A DNA stretch of 32,473 nt from Gammaproteobacteria bacterium (lineage in GTDB: Bacteria > Pseudomonadota > Gammaproteobacteria > SZUA-140), in the NCBI GenBank assembly GCA_015492435.1, contig WGFB01000005.1:1-32473 (forward strand). Direction: 5' to 3'. Position 1 is the first letter of the stretch. Each line of letters begins with the position of its first letter. The position numbers were made by a program, and so were the translations under genes. Positions 18,873-28,143 of this stretch are shown here, in pieces. The notes below the pieces were generated by a model. That model searched no databases, was not told the DNA's origin, and saw nothing but the letters and a program-made list of their open reading frames with translations.

Positions 18873-20435
18873 GTGAGCAGGAAACTATTCAAGTCGACCG
18901 CCACGGTGGGCGCCATGACCATGATCTCGCGCGTGCTGGGGCTGGTGCGGGACATCGTCATCGCGCGGGCCTTTGGCGCCGGGGTGGGGGCCGATACCTT
19001 CTTCGTCGCCTTCAAGATCCCCAACTTCCTGCGCCGCCTGTTCGCCGAGGGGGCGTTCTCCCAGGCCTTCATTCCCGTGCTGACGGAATACAAGACCCGG
19101 CGCAGCCACGAAGAGGTGCGGGGCCTGGTGGATCACGTGGCGGGGATGCTGGGCGGCATCCTGTTCCTGGTGACCCTGGTGGGCGTGGTGGCGGCGCCCG
19201 TGCTGGTGATGATTTTCGCGCCGGGCTTCCTGCAGGATCCCGTCAAGTACGACCTCACCACCCAGATGATCCGCATCACCTTTCCCTACCTGCTGTTCAT
19301 CTCCCTGACGGCCCTGGCCGGCGGGATTCTCAACACCTACGGCCGCTTCGGCGTGCCCGCCTTCACCCCGGTGTTCCTCAACCTGTCCCTCATCGGCGCC
19401 GCCCTGTGGCTGGCGCCCCGCATGGCGGAACCGGTCACGGCCCTGGCATGGGGGGTGTTCATCGCCGGGGTGGTGCAGCTGGCCTTCCAGTTGCCCTACC
19501 TGCGCACCCTCGGCCTGTTGCCGAGGCCCCGCCTGGCGCGCCGTGACGAGGGGGTGCGGCGCATCGCCAGGCTCATGCTGCCCGGCATCTTCGGCTCCTC
19601 CGTGGCGCAGATCAATCTGCTGTTCGATACCCTCATCGCCTCCTTCCTGGTGACGGGCAGCGTCAGCTGGCTGTATTTCTCCGACCGCCTGGTGGAGTTT
19701 CCCCTCGGCATTTTCGGCATCGCCCTGGCCACGGTGATCCTGCCCCGGCTCTCCCGCGACCATGCCGAGGCGTCTCCGGAGCGTTTTTCCGCTACCCTGG
19801 ACTGGGCCCTGCGCCTAGTGGTGGTCATCGGCGTGCCCGCGGCCGCCGGCCTGGCCATCCTGGCCGGTCCCATGCTGGTGACCCTGTTCCAGTACGGCGC
19901 CTTCGGCCTGCACGACGTGGAGATGGCGCGCCTGAGCCTGGTGGCCTATGCCCTGGGGCTGCTGGGCTTCATCCTGGTGAAGGTGCTGGCGCCCGGTTAT
20001 TACGCGCGCCAGGATACGCGCACTCCGGTGCGCATCGGCATCATCGCCATGGTGGCCAATATGGTCATGAACGTGGTGTTCGTGGCGCCCATGGTGATGC
20101 TGGATATTCCCGGGCCCCACGCGGGGCTGGCGCTGGCCACGTCCCTGGCGGCCTTTCTCAATGCCGGCCTGCTGTACCGCGGCCTGCGCCGCAGCGGACG
20201 GTTGAGCCTGGGTCCGGGGTGGCGCGCGCTGCTGTGGCGCGTCGCGGCGGCGAGCCTGGCCATGGGGGCGCTGCTGGCATGGGGCGGCGGCGATCTCGAA
20301 CAATGGGGCGCGCAGGGCTGGCTGGGTCGCGTGGGTGCCCTGGTGCTGTGGGTGGCCGCGGGCGCGCTGGTGTATGGCGCGGCCCTGTGGTTGTGCGGCA
20401 TGCGCCTGAAAAACCTGAAATTAAGGAACCTCTGA
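18873..20435 (+). CDS. murJ: Lipid II flippase MurJ
   Basis: A 520-residue inner-membrane MOP-superfamily protein that flips lipid II to the periplasm for peptidoglycan synthesis. It has about 14 hydrophobic segments. Diagnostic motifs: the N-terminal SRVLGLVRDIVIARAFGAG, the FKIPNFLRRLFAEGAFSQAF block, PGIFGSSVAQINLLFDTLIA, and VKVLAPGYYARQDTRTPVRI. The start is GTG at 18873 with an AGGA upstream. The last four residues and the stop (LRNL, TGA) come from the MITE-like element that begins exactly at codon 517, so the original C-terminus was changed by the insertion. Upstream lies a 28-bp hairpin. Downstream, ribF follows past the element. Confidence 0.95.
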   Translation: MSRKLFKSTATVGAMTMISRVLGLVRDIVIARAFGAGVGADTFFVAFKIPNFLRRLFAEGAFSQAFIPVLTEYKTRRSHEEVRGLVDHVAGMLGGILFLVTLVGVVAAPVLVMIFAPGFLQDPVKYDLTTQMIRITFPYLLFISLTALAGGILNTYGRFGVPAFTPVFLNLSLIGAALWLAPRMAEPVTALAWGVFIAGVVQLAFQLPYLRTLGLLPRPRLARRDEGVRRIARLMLPGIFGSSVAQINLLFDTLIASFLVTGSVSWLYFSDRLVEFPLGIFGIALATVILPRLSRDHAEASPERFSATLDWALRLVVVIGVPAAAGLAILAGPMLVTLFQYGAFGLHDVEMARLSLVAYALGLLGFILVKVLAPGYYARQDTRTPVRIGIIAMVANMVMNVVFVAPMVMLDIPGPHAGLALATSLAAFLNAGLLYRGLRRSGRLSLGPGWRALLWRVAAASLAMGALLAWGGGDLEQWGAQGWLGRVGALVLWVAAGALVYGAALWLCGMRLKNLKLRNL

Positions 20436-20587
20436 TTAATTCATGAACCGGCGTCTGGCGGCTGAAACGTCCCGGCTCTGCGTTGAAAATCTTGGCAATA
20501 GCATGCGATTGCCTGCGCTTTTCGCCTTGATCCGGAACATTTCATCTCGCCATCCATCCGGTCCAGAATCAATCAGAGGTTCCTTAA
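20421..20587. mobile_element. MITE-like 167-bp element, copy 2
   Basis: The same length and about 98% identical to the element at 6383-6549, in the same orientation on the plus strand. Terminal inverted repeats are TTAAGGAACCTCTGATTAAT(TC) and its near-complement at 20566-20587, with one mismatch in 22. The copies differ at four positions, all C/T changes. The left end overlaps the last codons of murJ and gives its stop. The right end is 62 bp before ribF. An open frame of about 55 codons exists inside both copies but has no recognisable transposase similarity and is not annotated as a gene. Confidence 0.87.
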
Positions 20588-20649
20588 CCAGTGACAAGTC
20601 CCGGCGGTAATCTATAATAGCGGGATTTAATCCTGTTGCCCGCGTTCCC

Positions 20650-21633
20650 ATGGAAATCATCAGAGGTCATTACAATCTGCGCCCGCGCCATCATGGCAGC
20701 GTCGTCACCATCGGGAACTTCGATGGCGTGCACCTGGGCCATCAGGCGGTGCTGGGGCAGCTTTCGGAAAAGGCGGCGGAGCTGGGCCTGCCTTCCGTGG
20801 TGGTGACCTTCGAGCCCCACCCCCAGGAATACTTCGGGGGGGAACAGGCCCCGGCGCGCCTCACCCGCTTCCGCGAAAAGATCCTGACCCTGAGACGCTA
20901 TGCCGTGGACCGCGTCCTGAACCTGCCCTTCAACCGCAAACTGGCCAGCATGCCGGCGCAGGCCTTCATCGACCGGGTACTGGTGGAGGGGCTGGGCGTG
21001 CGTTATCTCATCGTCGGCGACGATTTCCGTTTCGGCCATCGCCGCCAGGGCGACATCGACCTGTTGCGCAGGGTGGGCGAGGCGCACGGCTTTCAGGTCA
21101 TCAACATGCACACCTTCGAGGTGGACGGGGCGCGGGTGAGCAGCACCCGCATCAGGGAGGCCCTGAAGCGCGGCGACCTGGATACCGCCGGGCAGTTGCT
21201 GGGGCGCTCCTACCGCATGGCGGGCAAGGTGGTGCATGGCGACGCCCGCGGGCGCAGCATCGGCTTTCCCACCGCCAACATTTATGTCCATGGCCCGCAC
21301 CGCCGCAAGAAGCAGCCGCTGCTGCCTCTTACGGGGGTGTACGCGGTGGATGTGTTCGGGCTGGAGACCGAGCCCATGCACGGCGTGGCCAACATCGGCG
21401 TGCGTCCCACGGTGGACGGGCGCCACAGCCTGCTGGAGGTGCACATCCTGGACTATGAGGGAGACATCTACGGTTGTCATATCCAGGTGGAGTTTCTGAA
21501 GAAGCTGCGCGAGGAGCGCCGTTTCGAGAGCGTCGAGGCCCTCACCCAGCAGATACAGCGCGACGTGGCCCACGCGCGGGCCTTCTTCGACAAACGCCTG
21601 GAAGGCGACGACATCGTTTCCCTGCCCCTGTGA
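20650..21633 (+). CDS. ribF: Bifunctional riboflavin kinase/FAD synthetase
   Basis: Converts riboflavin to FMN and then FAD. The 327-residue protein has the N-terminal adenylyltransferase domain, with GNFDGVHLGHQAVL (HxGH-type motif, about 22-35), the GDDFRFGHRRQGD segment and STRIREAL (about 173-180). The C-terminal riboflavin kinase domain has the SIGFPTANI motif with the PTAN Mg/ATP site, and GVRPTVDG. The start MEIIRGHYNL is typical. It heads ribF-ileS-lspA-ispH, a conserved gammaproteobacterial cluster. No FMN riboswitch is seen in the 62 bp between the mobile element and the gene. Confidence 0.96.
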   Translation: MEIIRGHYNLRPRHHGSVVTIGNFDGVHLGHQAVLGQLSEKAAELGLPSVVVTFEPHPQEYFGGEQAPARLTRFREKILTLRRYAVDRVLNLPFNRKLASMPAQAFIDRVLVEGLGVRYLIVGDDFRFGHRRQGDIDLLRRVGEAHGFQVINMHTFEVDGARVSSTRIREALKRGDLDTAGQLLGRSYRMAGKVVHGDARGRSIGFPTANIYVHGPHRRKKQPLLPLTGVYAVDVFGLETEPMHGVANIGVRPTVDGRHSLLEVHILDYEGDIYGCHIQVEFLKKLREERRFESVEALTQQIQRDVAHARAFFDKRLEGDDIVSLPL

Positions 21634-21676
21634 TGTTCCGCGGCGGCGGGACGGCAACCACCCATGACAGAGAACC

Positions 21677-24526
21677 ATGACAGACTATAAATCGACCCTC
21701 AATCTGCCCCGCACGGCCTTTTCCATGAAGGCCAATCTTGCCAACCGCGAGCCCCAGTTTCTGCGCGAATGGGAGGAGATGGATCTCTACGGCAAGCTGC
21801 GCGCGGCGCGGCGCGGCCGGGCGGCCAGGTTCGTCCTTCACGACGGGCCGCCCTACGCCAATGGCGAGATCCATATCGGCCACGCCGTGAACAAGGTGCT
21901 CAAGGACATCATCGTCAAGTCCAGGACCCTGGAGGGCTATGACGCGCCCTATGTCCCCGGCTGGGACTGTCATGGCCTGCCCATCGAACTCAACGTTGAA
22001 AAGAAGATCGGCAAGGCGGGGCGCAAGGTGGACGCCGCCACTTTCCGCAAGGCCTGCCGCGACTATGCCGCCGCCCAGGTGGAGCGCCAGCGGGAGGACT
22101 TCAAGCGCCTGGGCGTGCTGGGGGACTGGGACCATCCCTATCTCACCATGAATTTCCGCTTCGAGGCCGACATCATCCGCGCCCTGGGCAGGATCGTGGC
22201 GCGGGGGCATCTGCACAAGGGCTTCAAGCCGGTGCACTGGTGCAGCGACTGCGGTTCCGCCCTGGCCGAGGCGGAGGTGGAATACGCCGAGCGCACCTCG
22301 CCGGCCATCGATGTGCGCTTCACGGTGCTGGACGACACGGCCCTGCTGGAGCGCTGCCACCACATCCCGGAACACGAGGGCGAGGGCCCCATCTCGGTGG
22401 TCATCTGGACCACCACGCCCTGGACCCTGCCCGCCAACCAGGCCGTGGCCGTGAATCCCGAATACGAGTATGTCCTGGTGCAGTGCGAGGGCGGGCTGGG
22501 ACCGGAGCGCCTACTGCTGGCCGACAGCCTGATGAAGGATGTCATGCTGCGCTATGGCATCGAGGACTACCGGGTGGTGGCCTACTGCCGCGGCAGCGAA
22601 CTGGAAGGGCTCAAGCTGCAGCATCCCTTCTACGACCGCGAGGTGCCCATCATCCTGGGGGAGCATGTCACGGCGGAGGCCGGCACCGGCGCCGTGCACA
22701 CGGCCCCCGGCCATGGCCAGGAGGACTACGTGGCCGGCGCCCGCTACGGCCTGCCCGTGGACAATCCCGTGGACGGCAACGGCTGCTTCCTGCCCGACAC
22801 CCCCCTGTTCGGCGGCGAGCACGTGTTCACGGCCAACGATCACGTCATCGAGGTGCTCAAGGCGCGGGGCGCCCTGCTGCACGAGACCGCCCTGCGTCAC
22901 AGCTATCCCCATTGCTGGCGCCACAAGACGCCCATCATCTTCCGCGCCACGCCCCAGTGGTTCATCAGCATGGAGCAGGAAGGCTTGCGCCAGGCGGCGT
23001 TGGACGCCATCCAGGCCGTGCAGTGGATGCCGGAATGGGGACAGGCGCGCATCGAGGGCATGGTGGAGAAGCGGCCCGACTGGTGCATCTCGCGCCAGCG
23101 CACCTGGGGCGTGCCCATCACCCTGTTCATTCACCGCCACACGGGCGAGCTGCATCCCGCTACGGCGGATCTCATGGAGCGTATCGCCGCGAGGGTGGAG
23201 GCGCGGGGCATCGACGCCTGGTTCGAACTCGATCCCCGCGAGCTGCTGGGGGACGAGGCCGCGGACTACGACAAGGTGACCGACACCCTGGACGTATGGT
23301 TCGATTCCGGCGTGTCCCACGCCTGCGTGCTGGAGGGCAATCCCGGCCTGTCCTTCCCGGCGGACCTGTACCTGGAAGGCTCCGATCAGCACCGCGGCTG
23401 GTTCCAGTCCTCCCTGCTGACCTCCGTGGCCATGCACCAGGTGGCGCCCTACAAGGCGGTGCTGACCCATGGCTTCACGGTGGACGCCGCGGGACGCAAG
23501 ATGTCCAAGTCCCTGGGCAACGTCATCGCGCCGCAGAAAATCTTCAAGACCCTGGGGGCCGACATCATCCGCCTGTGGGTGGCGGCGACGGACTACCGCG
23601 GCGAGATGAGCGTCTCCGACGAGATCCTCAAGCGCATGTCCGACGCCTACCGGCGCATTCGCAATACCGCCCGTTTTCTGCTGGCCAATCTCAACGGCTT
23701 CGACCCCGCCGCGCACAGCCTGCCCGCGGAGGAGATGCTGGTGCTGGACCGCTGGGTGGTGGCGCGCTGCGGCGCCCTGCAGCGGGAGATCCGCCAGGCC
23801 TATGAGGCCTACGAGTTCCATCTCATCTACCAGAAGGTCCATAACTACTGCGCGGTGGAGATGGGCAGCTTCTACCTCGATATCATCAAGGACCGCCAGT
23901 ACACCACCCAGGAGAGCAGTGTGGCGCGCCGCTCGGCGCAGACCGCCATGTATCATGTGGTGGAGGCGCTGGTGCGCTGGATCGCGCCCATCCTCAGTTT
24001 CACGGCCGAGGATATCTGGCGCCATATCCCGGGTGAACGGGGCGAGTCCGTGTTTCTCGAAGAGTGGTATGGAGCGGTCGAGGCGTTTACCGGGGCGGAT
24101 GAGGCCGGGCTCATGGGGACGCCCTTCTGGGAGTTGGTCAAGACGGTGCGGGAGGGCGTGAGCCGCGAGCTGGAGGGCCTGCGCGCCAGCGGTGAAATCG
24201 GTTCCTCCCTGGACGCGGAGGTGGATCTCTATTGTACCCCGGGCCTGTACCAGGAGTTGGGACACCTGCGGGACGAGCTGCGCTTCGTGTTGATCACTTC
24301 CTATGCCCGTATCCACCCTCTCAGTGAAATGCCCGCGGATGTGGTCGAGATCACGGTTGGACCTCATGAGAAATGCTGGGTGAGGGCCACGCGCTCCACA
24401 TACGAAAAGTGCGTGCGCTGCTGGCATCATCGCGAGGATGTGGGAATCCATACAGACCACCCGCAATTATGCGGGCGTTGCGTGGAGAACGTGGAAGGCG
24501 CTGGTGAGACGCGCCTCTTCGCCTGA
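21677..24526 (+). CDS. ileS: Isoleucyl-tRNA synthetase
   Basis: A 949-residue class I synthetase that charges tRNA-Ile and edits misactivated valine. HIGH motif at 66-69 ([10 protein letters not shown]), KMSKS at 608-612 ([10 protein letters not shown]), and a CP1 editing domain between them ([28 protein letters not shown]). Near the C-terminus a zinc-binding Cys set (CVRCWHH and CGRC) is present, as in the E. coli-type enzyme. It begins 43 bp after ribF and is 15 bp before lspA. No T-box leader is seen, as expected for this class. Confidence 0.98.
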   Translation: MTDYKSTLNLPRTAFSMKANLANREPQFLREWEEMDLYGKLRAARRGRAARFVLHDGPPYANGEIHIGHAVNKVLKDIIVKSRTLEGYDAPYVPGWDCHGLPIELNVEKKIGKAGRKVDAATFRKACRDYAAAQVERQREDFKRLGVLGDWDHPYLTMNFRFEADIIRALGRIVARGHLHKGFKPVHWCSDCGSALAEAEVEYAERTSPAIDVRFTVLDDTALLERCHHIPEHEGEGPISVVIWTTTPWTLPANQAVAVNPEYEYVLVQCEGGLGPERLLLADSLMKDVMLRYGIEDYRVVAYCRGSELEGLKLQHPFYDREVPIILGEHVTAEAGTGAVHTAPGHGQEDYVAGARYGLPVDNPVDGNGCFLPDTPLFGGEHVFTANDHVIEVLKARGALLHETALRHSYPHCWRHKTPIIFRATPQWFISMEQEGLRQAALDAIQAVQWMPEWGQARIEGMVEKRPDWCISRQRTWGVPITLFIHRHTGELHPATADLMERIAARVEARGIDAWFELDPRELLGDEAADYDKVTDTLDVWFDSGVSHACVLEGNPGLSFPADLYLEGSDQHRGWFQSSLLTSVAMHQVAPYKAVLTHGFTVDAAGRKMSKSLGNVIAPQKIFKTLGADIIRLWVAATDYRGEMSVSDEILKRMSDAYRRIRNTARFLLANLNGFDPAAHSLPAEEMLVLDRWVVARCGALQREIRQAYEAYEFHLIYQKVHNYCAVEMGSFYLDIIKDRQYTTQESSVARRSAQTAMYHVVEALVRWIAPILSFTAEDIWRHIPGERGESVFLEEWYGAVEAFTGADEAGLMGTPFWELVKTVREGVSRELEGLRASGEIGSSLDAEVDLYCTPGLYQELGHLRDELRFVLITSYARIHPLSEMPADVVEITVGPHEKCWVRATRSTYEKCVRCWHHREDVGIHTDHPQLCGRCVENVEGAGETRLFA

Positions 24527-24541
24527 GGATCGCGCAGCCCG

Positions 24542-25027
24542 ATGAAAGCCTTTCCCGCCGCTGGATGGTTGTGGCTGAGCCTGGTGGTACTGGCTCTTGA
24601 CCAAGTGACGAAATACCTGGCCAGCGCCAAACTGGTCCTGCACCAGCCCATCGAGATTCTGCCCATGCTGAACCTCACCCTGATGCACAACTACGGGGCC
24701 GCCTTCAGCTTTCTGAGCGACCATTCAGGCTGGCAGCGCTGGTTCCTGACGGCCGTCGCCCTGGTGGTCAGCGTGGTGATCGTGTTCTGGATGCGGCGCC
24801 TTCCTCCAGGCGAAAAGCTGACCGCCATCGGGTTGGCGTTGATTCTGGGCGGCGCCCTGGGCAATGTGTGGGACAGGATCCAACTGGGTTATGTGGTAGA
24901 CTTCATTGATGTCTACTATCAGTCATGGCACTGGCCGGCCTTCAATATCGCCGATTCCGCCATCACTGTGGGTGCCGTGCTGCTGATCATCGATACTTTT
25001 CGCAACGGAAGGACGGGTTCCTCGTAA
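24542..25027 (+). CDS. lspA: Lipoprotein signal peptidase (signal peptidase II)
   Basis: A 161-residue inner-membrane aspartyl protease that removes signal peptides from diacylglyceryl prolipoproteins. It has four membrane segments. The conserved motifs are LDQVTKYL at about 19-26, [27 protein letters not shown] (about 103-113), and the catalytic Asp pair, Asp120 (VVDFID) and Asp138 (FNIADSA). Its TAA overlaps the ispH ATG by one base (TAATG). A plausible client, the DUF5666 lipoprotein, is encoded 3 kb away. Confidence 0.96.
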   Translation: MKAFPAAGWLWLSLVVLALDQVTKYLASAKLVLHQPIEILPMLNLTLMHNYGAAFSFLSDHSGWQRWFLTAVALVVSVVIVFWMRRLPPGEKLTAIGLALILGGALGNVWDRIQLGYVVDFIDVYYQSWHWPAFNIADSAITVGAVLLIIDTFRNGRTGSS

Positions 25028-25965
25028 TGCAAATTCATCTTGCCAATCCCCGCGGCTTCTGCGCGGGGGTCAACCGCGCCATCGAGATTGTCGAGCGCGC
25101 GCTGGAAATGTTCGGCGCGCCCATCTATGTGCGCCACGAGGTGGTGCACAACAAGTTCGTGGTGGAGAACCTGCGCGCTCAGGGGGCGGTCTTCGTGGAG
25201 GAGCTGCATGAGGTGCCCGATGGCGCGACGGTCATCTTCAGCGCTCACGGCGTCTCCCTGGCCGTGCGCGAAGAGGCGGCCAGGCGCGGCCTGCGGGTGT
25301 TCGATGCCACCTGTCCCCTGGTGACCAAGGTGCATCTGGAGGTGGCGCGCCACGAGGCCGGCCGGCGGGAGTGCGTGCTCATCGGCCACGCGGGGCACCC
25401 AGAGGTGGAGGGTACCCTGGGGCAGTATCACGAAAACGATGGTATCAGGATCTATCTGGTGGAGTCCGTGGAGGACGCGCGGCGCTTGCAAGTGAAAAAC
25501 CCGGACCACCTGGCCTACGTGACCCAGACCACCCTGTCCATGGACGATACGGCCGAGATCGTTGCCGCCCTGCGCCAACGCTTTCCGAACATCGCCGGGC
25601 CGCGCAAGGACGATATCTGTTACGCCACCCAGAACCGCCAGGATGCCGTCAAGGACCTCGCCACCCATTGCGATCTGGTGCTGGTGGTGGGTTCCCGCAA
25701 CAGCTCCAACTCCAACCGCCTGCGGGAAATCGCGGACAAGCTGGGGGCCCGCGCCTATCTCATCGACAATGCCAGTGAAATCGACGTGGACTGGTTGCGG
25801 GGTGTTGAGCATGTGGGCGTGACCGCCGGGGCCTCGGTGCCTGAGGTGCTGGTGCAGGATGTCATTGCTCGCCTGAAGGATATTTCTGGCGCCACCGGGG
25901 CAAACGAGTGGAACGGGCGGGAAGAACACGTGGTATTCTCCCTGCCTCGCGAGCTGCAGGCGTGA
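25027..25965 (+). CDS. ispH: 4-Hydroxy-3-methylbut-2-enyl diphosphate reductase
   Basis: The last step of the MEP isoprenoid pathway, making IPP and DMAPP from HMBPP with a [4Fe-4S] cluster. The 312-residue protein has the three cluster cysteines at 12 ([10 protein letters not shown]), 96 (DATCPLV) and 198 ([11 protein letters not shown]), with His41, His74, His124 and catalytic Glu126 (GHPEVEGT), nearly the same numbering as E. coli. The ATG overlaps the lspA stop. An upstream in-frame ATG inside lspA is rejected because it would add 34 unrelated residues. In E. coli fkpB lies between lspA and ispH; it is absent here. The stop lies in a short tandem 7-mer array leading into thiO. Confidence 0.97.
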   Translation: MQIHLANPRGFCAGVNRAIEIVERALEMFGAPIYVRHEVVHNKFVVENLRAQGAVFVEELHEVPDGATVIFSAHGVSLAVREEAARRGLRVFDATCPLVTKVHLEVARHEAGRRECVLIGHAGHPEVEGTLGQYHENDGIRIYLVESVEDARRLQVKNPDHLAYVTQTTLSMDDTAEIVAALRQRFPNIAGPRKDDICYATQNRQDAVKDLATHCDLVLVVGSRNSSNSNRLREIADKLGARAYLIDNASEIDVDWLRGVEHVGVTAGASVPEVLVQDVIARLKDISGATGANEWNGREEHVVFSLPRELQA

Positions 25966-25987
25966 AGCGTGAGGTGTGAGGCATGAA
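25960..25987. repeat. Four tandem heptamers across the ispH-thiO junction
   Basis: GCGTGAA, GCGTGAG, GTGTGAG, GCATGAA at 25960-25987. The first unit holds the ispH stop codon (TGA) and the last holds the thiO ATG. No complementary arm was found nearby, unlike the arrays before ftsE, obgE and proB. Confidence 0.6.
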
Positions 25988-27092
25988 ACGGACGGCGGAT
26001 TGCCTGGTCATCGGGGGGGGGATCATCGGCATGCTCACGGCCCGCGAGCTGGCGGCCGCCGGGCGGGAGGTGATGATCGTCGACAAGGGGCATCTGGGCG
26101 GAGAGTCTACCTGGGCGGGGGGCGGCATTCTCTCTCCTCTCTATCCGTGGCGCTATCCAGCGCCCCTCACGGCCCTGGCTTCCTGGGGGCAGCGTCACTA
26201 TCCCTCATTGATCGAGGCACTGCGCGAGGCGACGGGCATCGATCCTCAATGGGAGCCCAGTGGTTTGCTGATACTGGATGCGGACGAGGCCGCACGGGCC
26301 CTGCAATGGGCGCGGGCGCATGGCCAGGATCTCGTGCAGATCGATGGCGCGGAACTCGCGGGACTGGAACCTGGCCTGGGGCCGCGGCCCGGCCGCGCCC
26401 TGTGGATGCCGGGGGTGGCCCATGTGCGTAATCCCCGTCTCATCAAGGCCCTGCGCCGCGCCCTGGAAGTGATGGGCGTGCGCCTGTGCGAGGGGGTGTC
26501 TGTCAACGAGTTGTTGTGCGTGGGGGACAGGACGCGGGGGGCGCGCACCAGCGCGGGTTGTATCTCCGCGCCGCAGGTGGTGGTGGCCGGAGGGGCATGG
26601 AGCGCTTCCCTGGTGACGGGGCTGGGGCTGGAAACCGGCATTGAACCGGTGCGCGGGCAGATGCTGTTGTTCGCCGCGCGCCCTGGGGTCGTGCGGCGTA
26701 TTGTCATGCAGGATGGGCGTTACCTGATACCACGCCGGGATGGTCATGTCCTGGCCGGCAGCACGGTGGAATATGTGGGCTTCGACAAATCTGTCACCCG
26801 GGCCGCGCGTCTCAGTCTGCATGAGGCGGCGCTGAACCTGGTGCCCGCCCTGGGCGGGTTTCCCGTCGAGGCCCATTGGGCCGGTTTGCGCCCTGGCAAC
26901 CGGGATGGCTTGCCGCTTATTGGCGCCGTGCCGGGCATGGAGGGGTTGTACATCAACAGCGGCCACTTTCGTAACGGGGTGGTGCTGGGACCGGGCAGCG
27001 CCCGCATGTTGGCGCAGATCATGGGCGGGCAGCCGGTTTCGGTTGCCGATCCGGATCCTTTCCGCCCAGAACGGTCCTGCGTGCCCGCTTGA
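25983..27092 (+). CDS. thiO: FAD-dependent glycine oxidase ThiO-like (DAO family)
   Basis: A 369-residue flavin amine oxidase. ThiO converts glycine to the imine used for the thiazole ring of thiamine. The FAD-binding motif VIGGGIIGMLTARELA is near the N-terminus (about 9-24), then ESTWAGGGILSPLYPWRYP, the pattern seen in ThiO-type enzymes, and VRGQMLLF. The C-terminal region has HWAGLRPGNRDGLPLIG and INSGHFRNGVVLGP, typical of the DAO family. It follows ispH by 17 bp in the same direction. No other thi gene is in the window, so another D-amino-acid or glycine oxidase role cannot be excluded. Overall family assignment is strong. Confidence 0.85.
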   Translation: MKRTADCLVIGGGIIGMLTARELAAAGREVMIVDKGHLGGESTWAGGGILSPLYPWRYPAPLTALASWGQRHYPSLIEALREATGIDPQWEPSGLLILDADEAARALQWARAHGQDLVQIDGAELAGLEPGLGPRPGRALWMPGVAHVRNPRLIKALRRALEVMGVRLCEGVSVNELLCVGDRTRGARTSAGCISAPQVVVAGGAWSASLVTGLGLETGIEPVRGQMLLFAARPGVVRRIVMQDGRYLIPRRDGHVLAGSTVEYVGFDKSVTRAARLSLHEAALNLVPALGGFPVEAHWAGLRPGNRDGLPLIGAVPGMEGLYINSGHFRNGVVLGPGSARMLAQIMGGQPVSVADPDPFRPERSCVPA

Positions 27093-27306
27093 TGGTTTTT
27101 ATTCAGGCGCGTTCTGTAGTAACATGCGCGCTTTGTTGACATGCCTGTCAGTTGCTGAGAAATGCTGGCGCGCGTTGAGGAAAGCGGATCTCGGGCAGGC
27201 AGGGGGCTGAGTGCCGCTCAACGATCGCCGGCATGACGTTGGGGTTCGCCCTTCAGGGCGCGGCCCAGCCCGCATTCTGCAATGATGGGGTCAAGCCGCG
27301 TGCATG

Positions 27307-27383
27307 GCCGGAGTAGCTCCAATCGGTAGAGCAGCGCATTCGTAATGCGACGGTTGAAGGTTCGAATCCTTTCTCCGGCACCA
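27307..27383 (+). tRNA. tRNA-Thr (anticodon CGT)
   Basis: 77 nt starting GCCGGAGTAGCTCCAATCGG. D stem GCTC/GAGC, anticodon loop TTCGTAA (anticodon CGT, reading ACG), T arm GAAGGTTCGAATCCTTT, acceptor GCCGGAG/CTCCGGC, encoded ACCA. It resembles E. coli thrW. No clear -10 for a tRNA promoter was found in the 214-bp gap after thiO, although a TTGACA occurs at 27136. Confidence 0.96.
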
Positions 27384-27410
27384 TCCTTCCTTTCTCCGGT
27401 TTCCAGCAAG

Positions 27411-27433
27411 AAAAAACCCGCCTGCGGCGGGTT
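27411..27433. terminator. Hairpin after tRNA-Thr
   Basis: Stem AACCCGCC (27415-27422) and GGCGGGTT (27426-27433), loop TGC, 31 bp after the tRNA. The run of A before the stem gives a T tract on the minus strand only, so as an intrinsic terminator it fits minus-strand transcription best. It may still stop or trim the tRNA transcript. Confidence 0.5.
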
Positions 27434-27586
27434 AGTGGGTATGATCTGCTTCCCTGCTGTATAGTTATATTTTTTCCAGGTAGCGTGGATATTAAAACAC
27501 ACAAACTCGATCAGGAAAATCAGAATAATCTGAAATTGCTGTTTTCAAGGCCCGAGGTTACCCGTTGACAGAGAGGTGGACTGCCC

Positions 27587-27880
27587 ATGAGAAGATTTTT
27601 GCTGAATGCATTGTTGGCGTGTTTGATTGCCATGGTTGCGCAACAGGCCCTTGCCTCGCAGGCTGCGGGGGAAGGGGGGACGGACCTGGAATTGGCGGCG
27701 CAGTCGGTCGTTTCTTCCGGGAAAAGCACTGTCCGGACAGCACCCCGCCAGGATATCGAAAGCCGCGCGGACAGGGAGCGCAAGTACCGCAGTTGCCTGT
27801 TCAGTTATCTGCCCAGGGTGGGGAGTGATGTGGCCGCCGAGCTTATTCGCGATGCCTGCAAGGCCGAATACATGCCGTGA
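27587..27880 (+). CDS. Small exported protein with two cysteines, unknown function
   Basis: A 97-residue hypothetical protein. A signal peptide is clear (MRRFLLNALLACLIAMVAQQ, then ALA with likely cleavage after Ala23). The mature part is low in complexity until a C-terminal motif of about 30 residues, KYRSC70LFSYLPRVGSDVAAELIRDAC91KAEY, here shown in parts. The two Cys, 21 apart across an amphipathic helix, could form a disulfide in the periplasm. AGAGAGG lies about 10-16 bp upstream of the ATG, a reasonable ribosome-binding site. It stands alone, converging with the DUF5666 gene. I do not recognise the family with confidence. Confidence 0.65.
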   Translation: MRRFLLNALLACLIAMVAQQALASQAAGEGGTDLELAAQSVVSSGKSTVRTAPRQDIESRADRERKYRSCLFSYLPRVGSDVAAELIRDACKAEYMP

Positions 27881-28072
27881 TAACCAAGTGCTCCCCTCGG
27901 GTAAGAGGATGTAACGGGGCCGATTCCAGGCGTGCTATTTCTCGCATTGTCTGATAGAATTACCCGGGTATGCTGAAGCGCTGGGACGAGAGACGAGCGT
28001 GCGTGTGAATCGGCACGGAGCATACGAAAAGGGCGCCCGTCAGAACAGAGGGGAAGGGCGCCGAGGGTAAGG

Positions 28073-28127
28073 CACAGTCCCCATACCACGTTGAAGTTGG
28101 AGGGGGGAGTTGGGTATGGGGACTGTG
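28073..28127. repeat. Perfect 15-bp inverted repeat between convergent genes
   Basis: CACAGTCCCCATACC (28073-28087) and GGTATGGGGACTGTG (28113-28127), loop 25 nt, 16 bp past the end of the DUF5666 gene. There is no T tract. It looks like a REP-type palindromic unit or a 3'-end structure of the lipoprotein transcript. Confidence 0.8.
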
Positions 28128-28143
28128 TATCTCATGCCTGGAA

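Noticed and set aside
20588..20649. FMN riboswitch before ribF
   Set aside because: Only 62 bp lie between the mobile element and ribF, and the conserved RFN sequence blocks are not seen.
22511..24466. Minus-strand open frame of 651 codons inside ileS
   Set aside because: Antisense shadow of ileS; composition (Gly/Ala/His/Gln-rich) is typical of such frames.
27136..27164. tRNA-Thr promoter at TTGACA (27136)
   Set aside because: No -10-like hexamer lies 16-18 bp downstream.
27218..27504. Minus-strand frames over tRNA-Thr
   Set aside because: Their similarity-like motif (EKGFEPSTVALRM) is the translated complement of a tRNA, a common annotation artefact.
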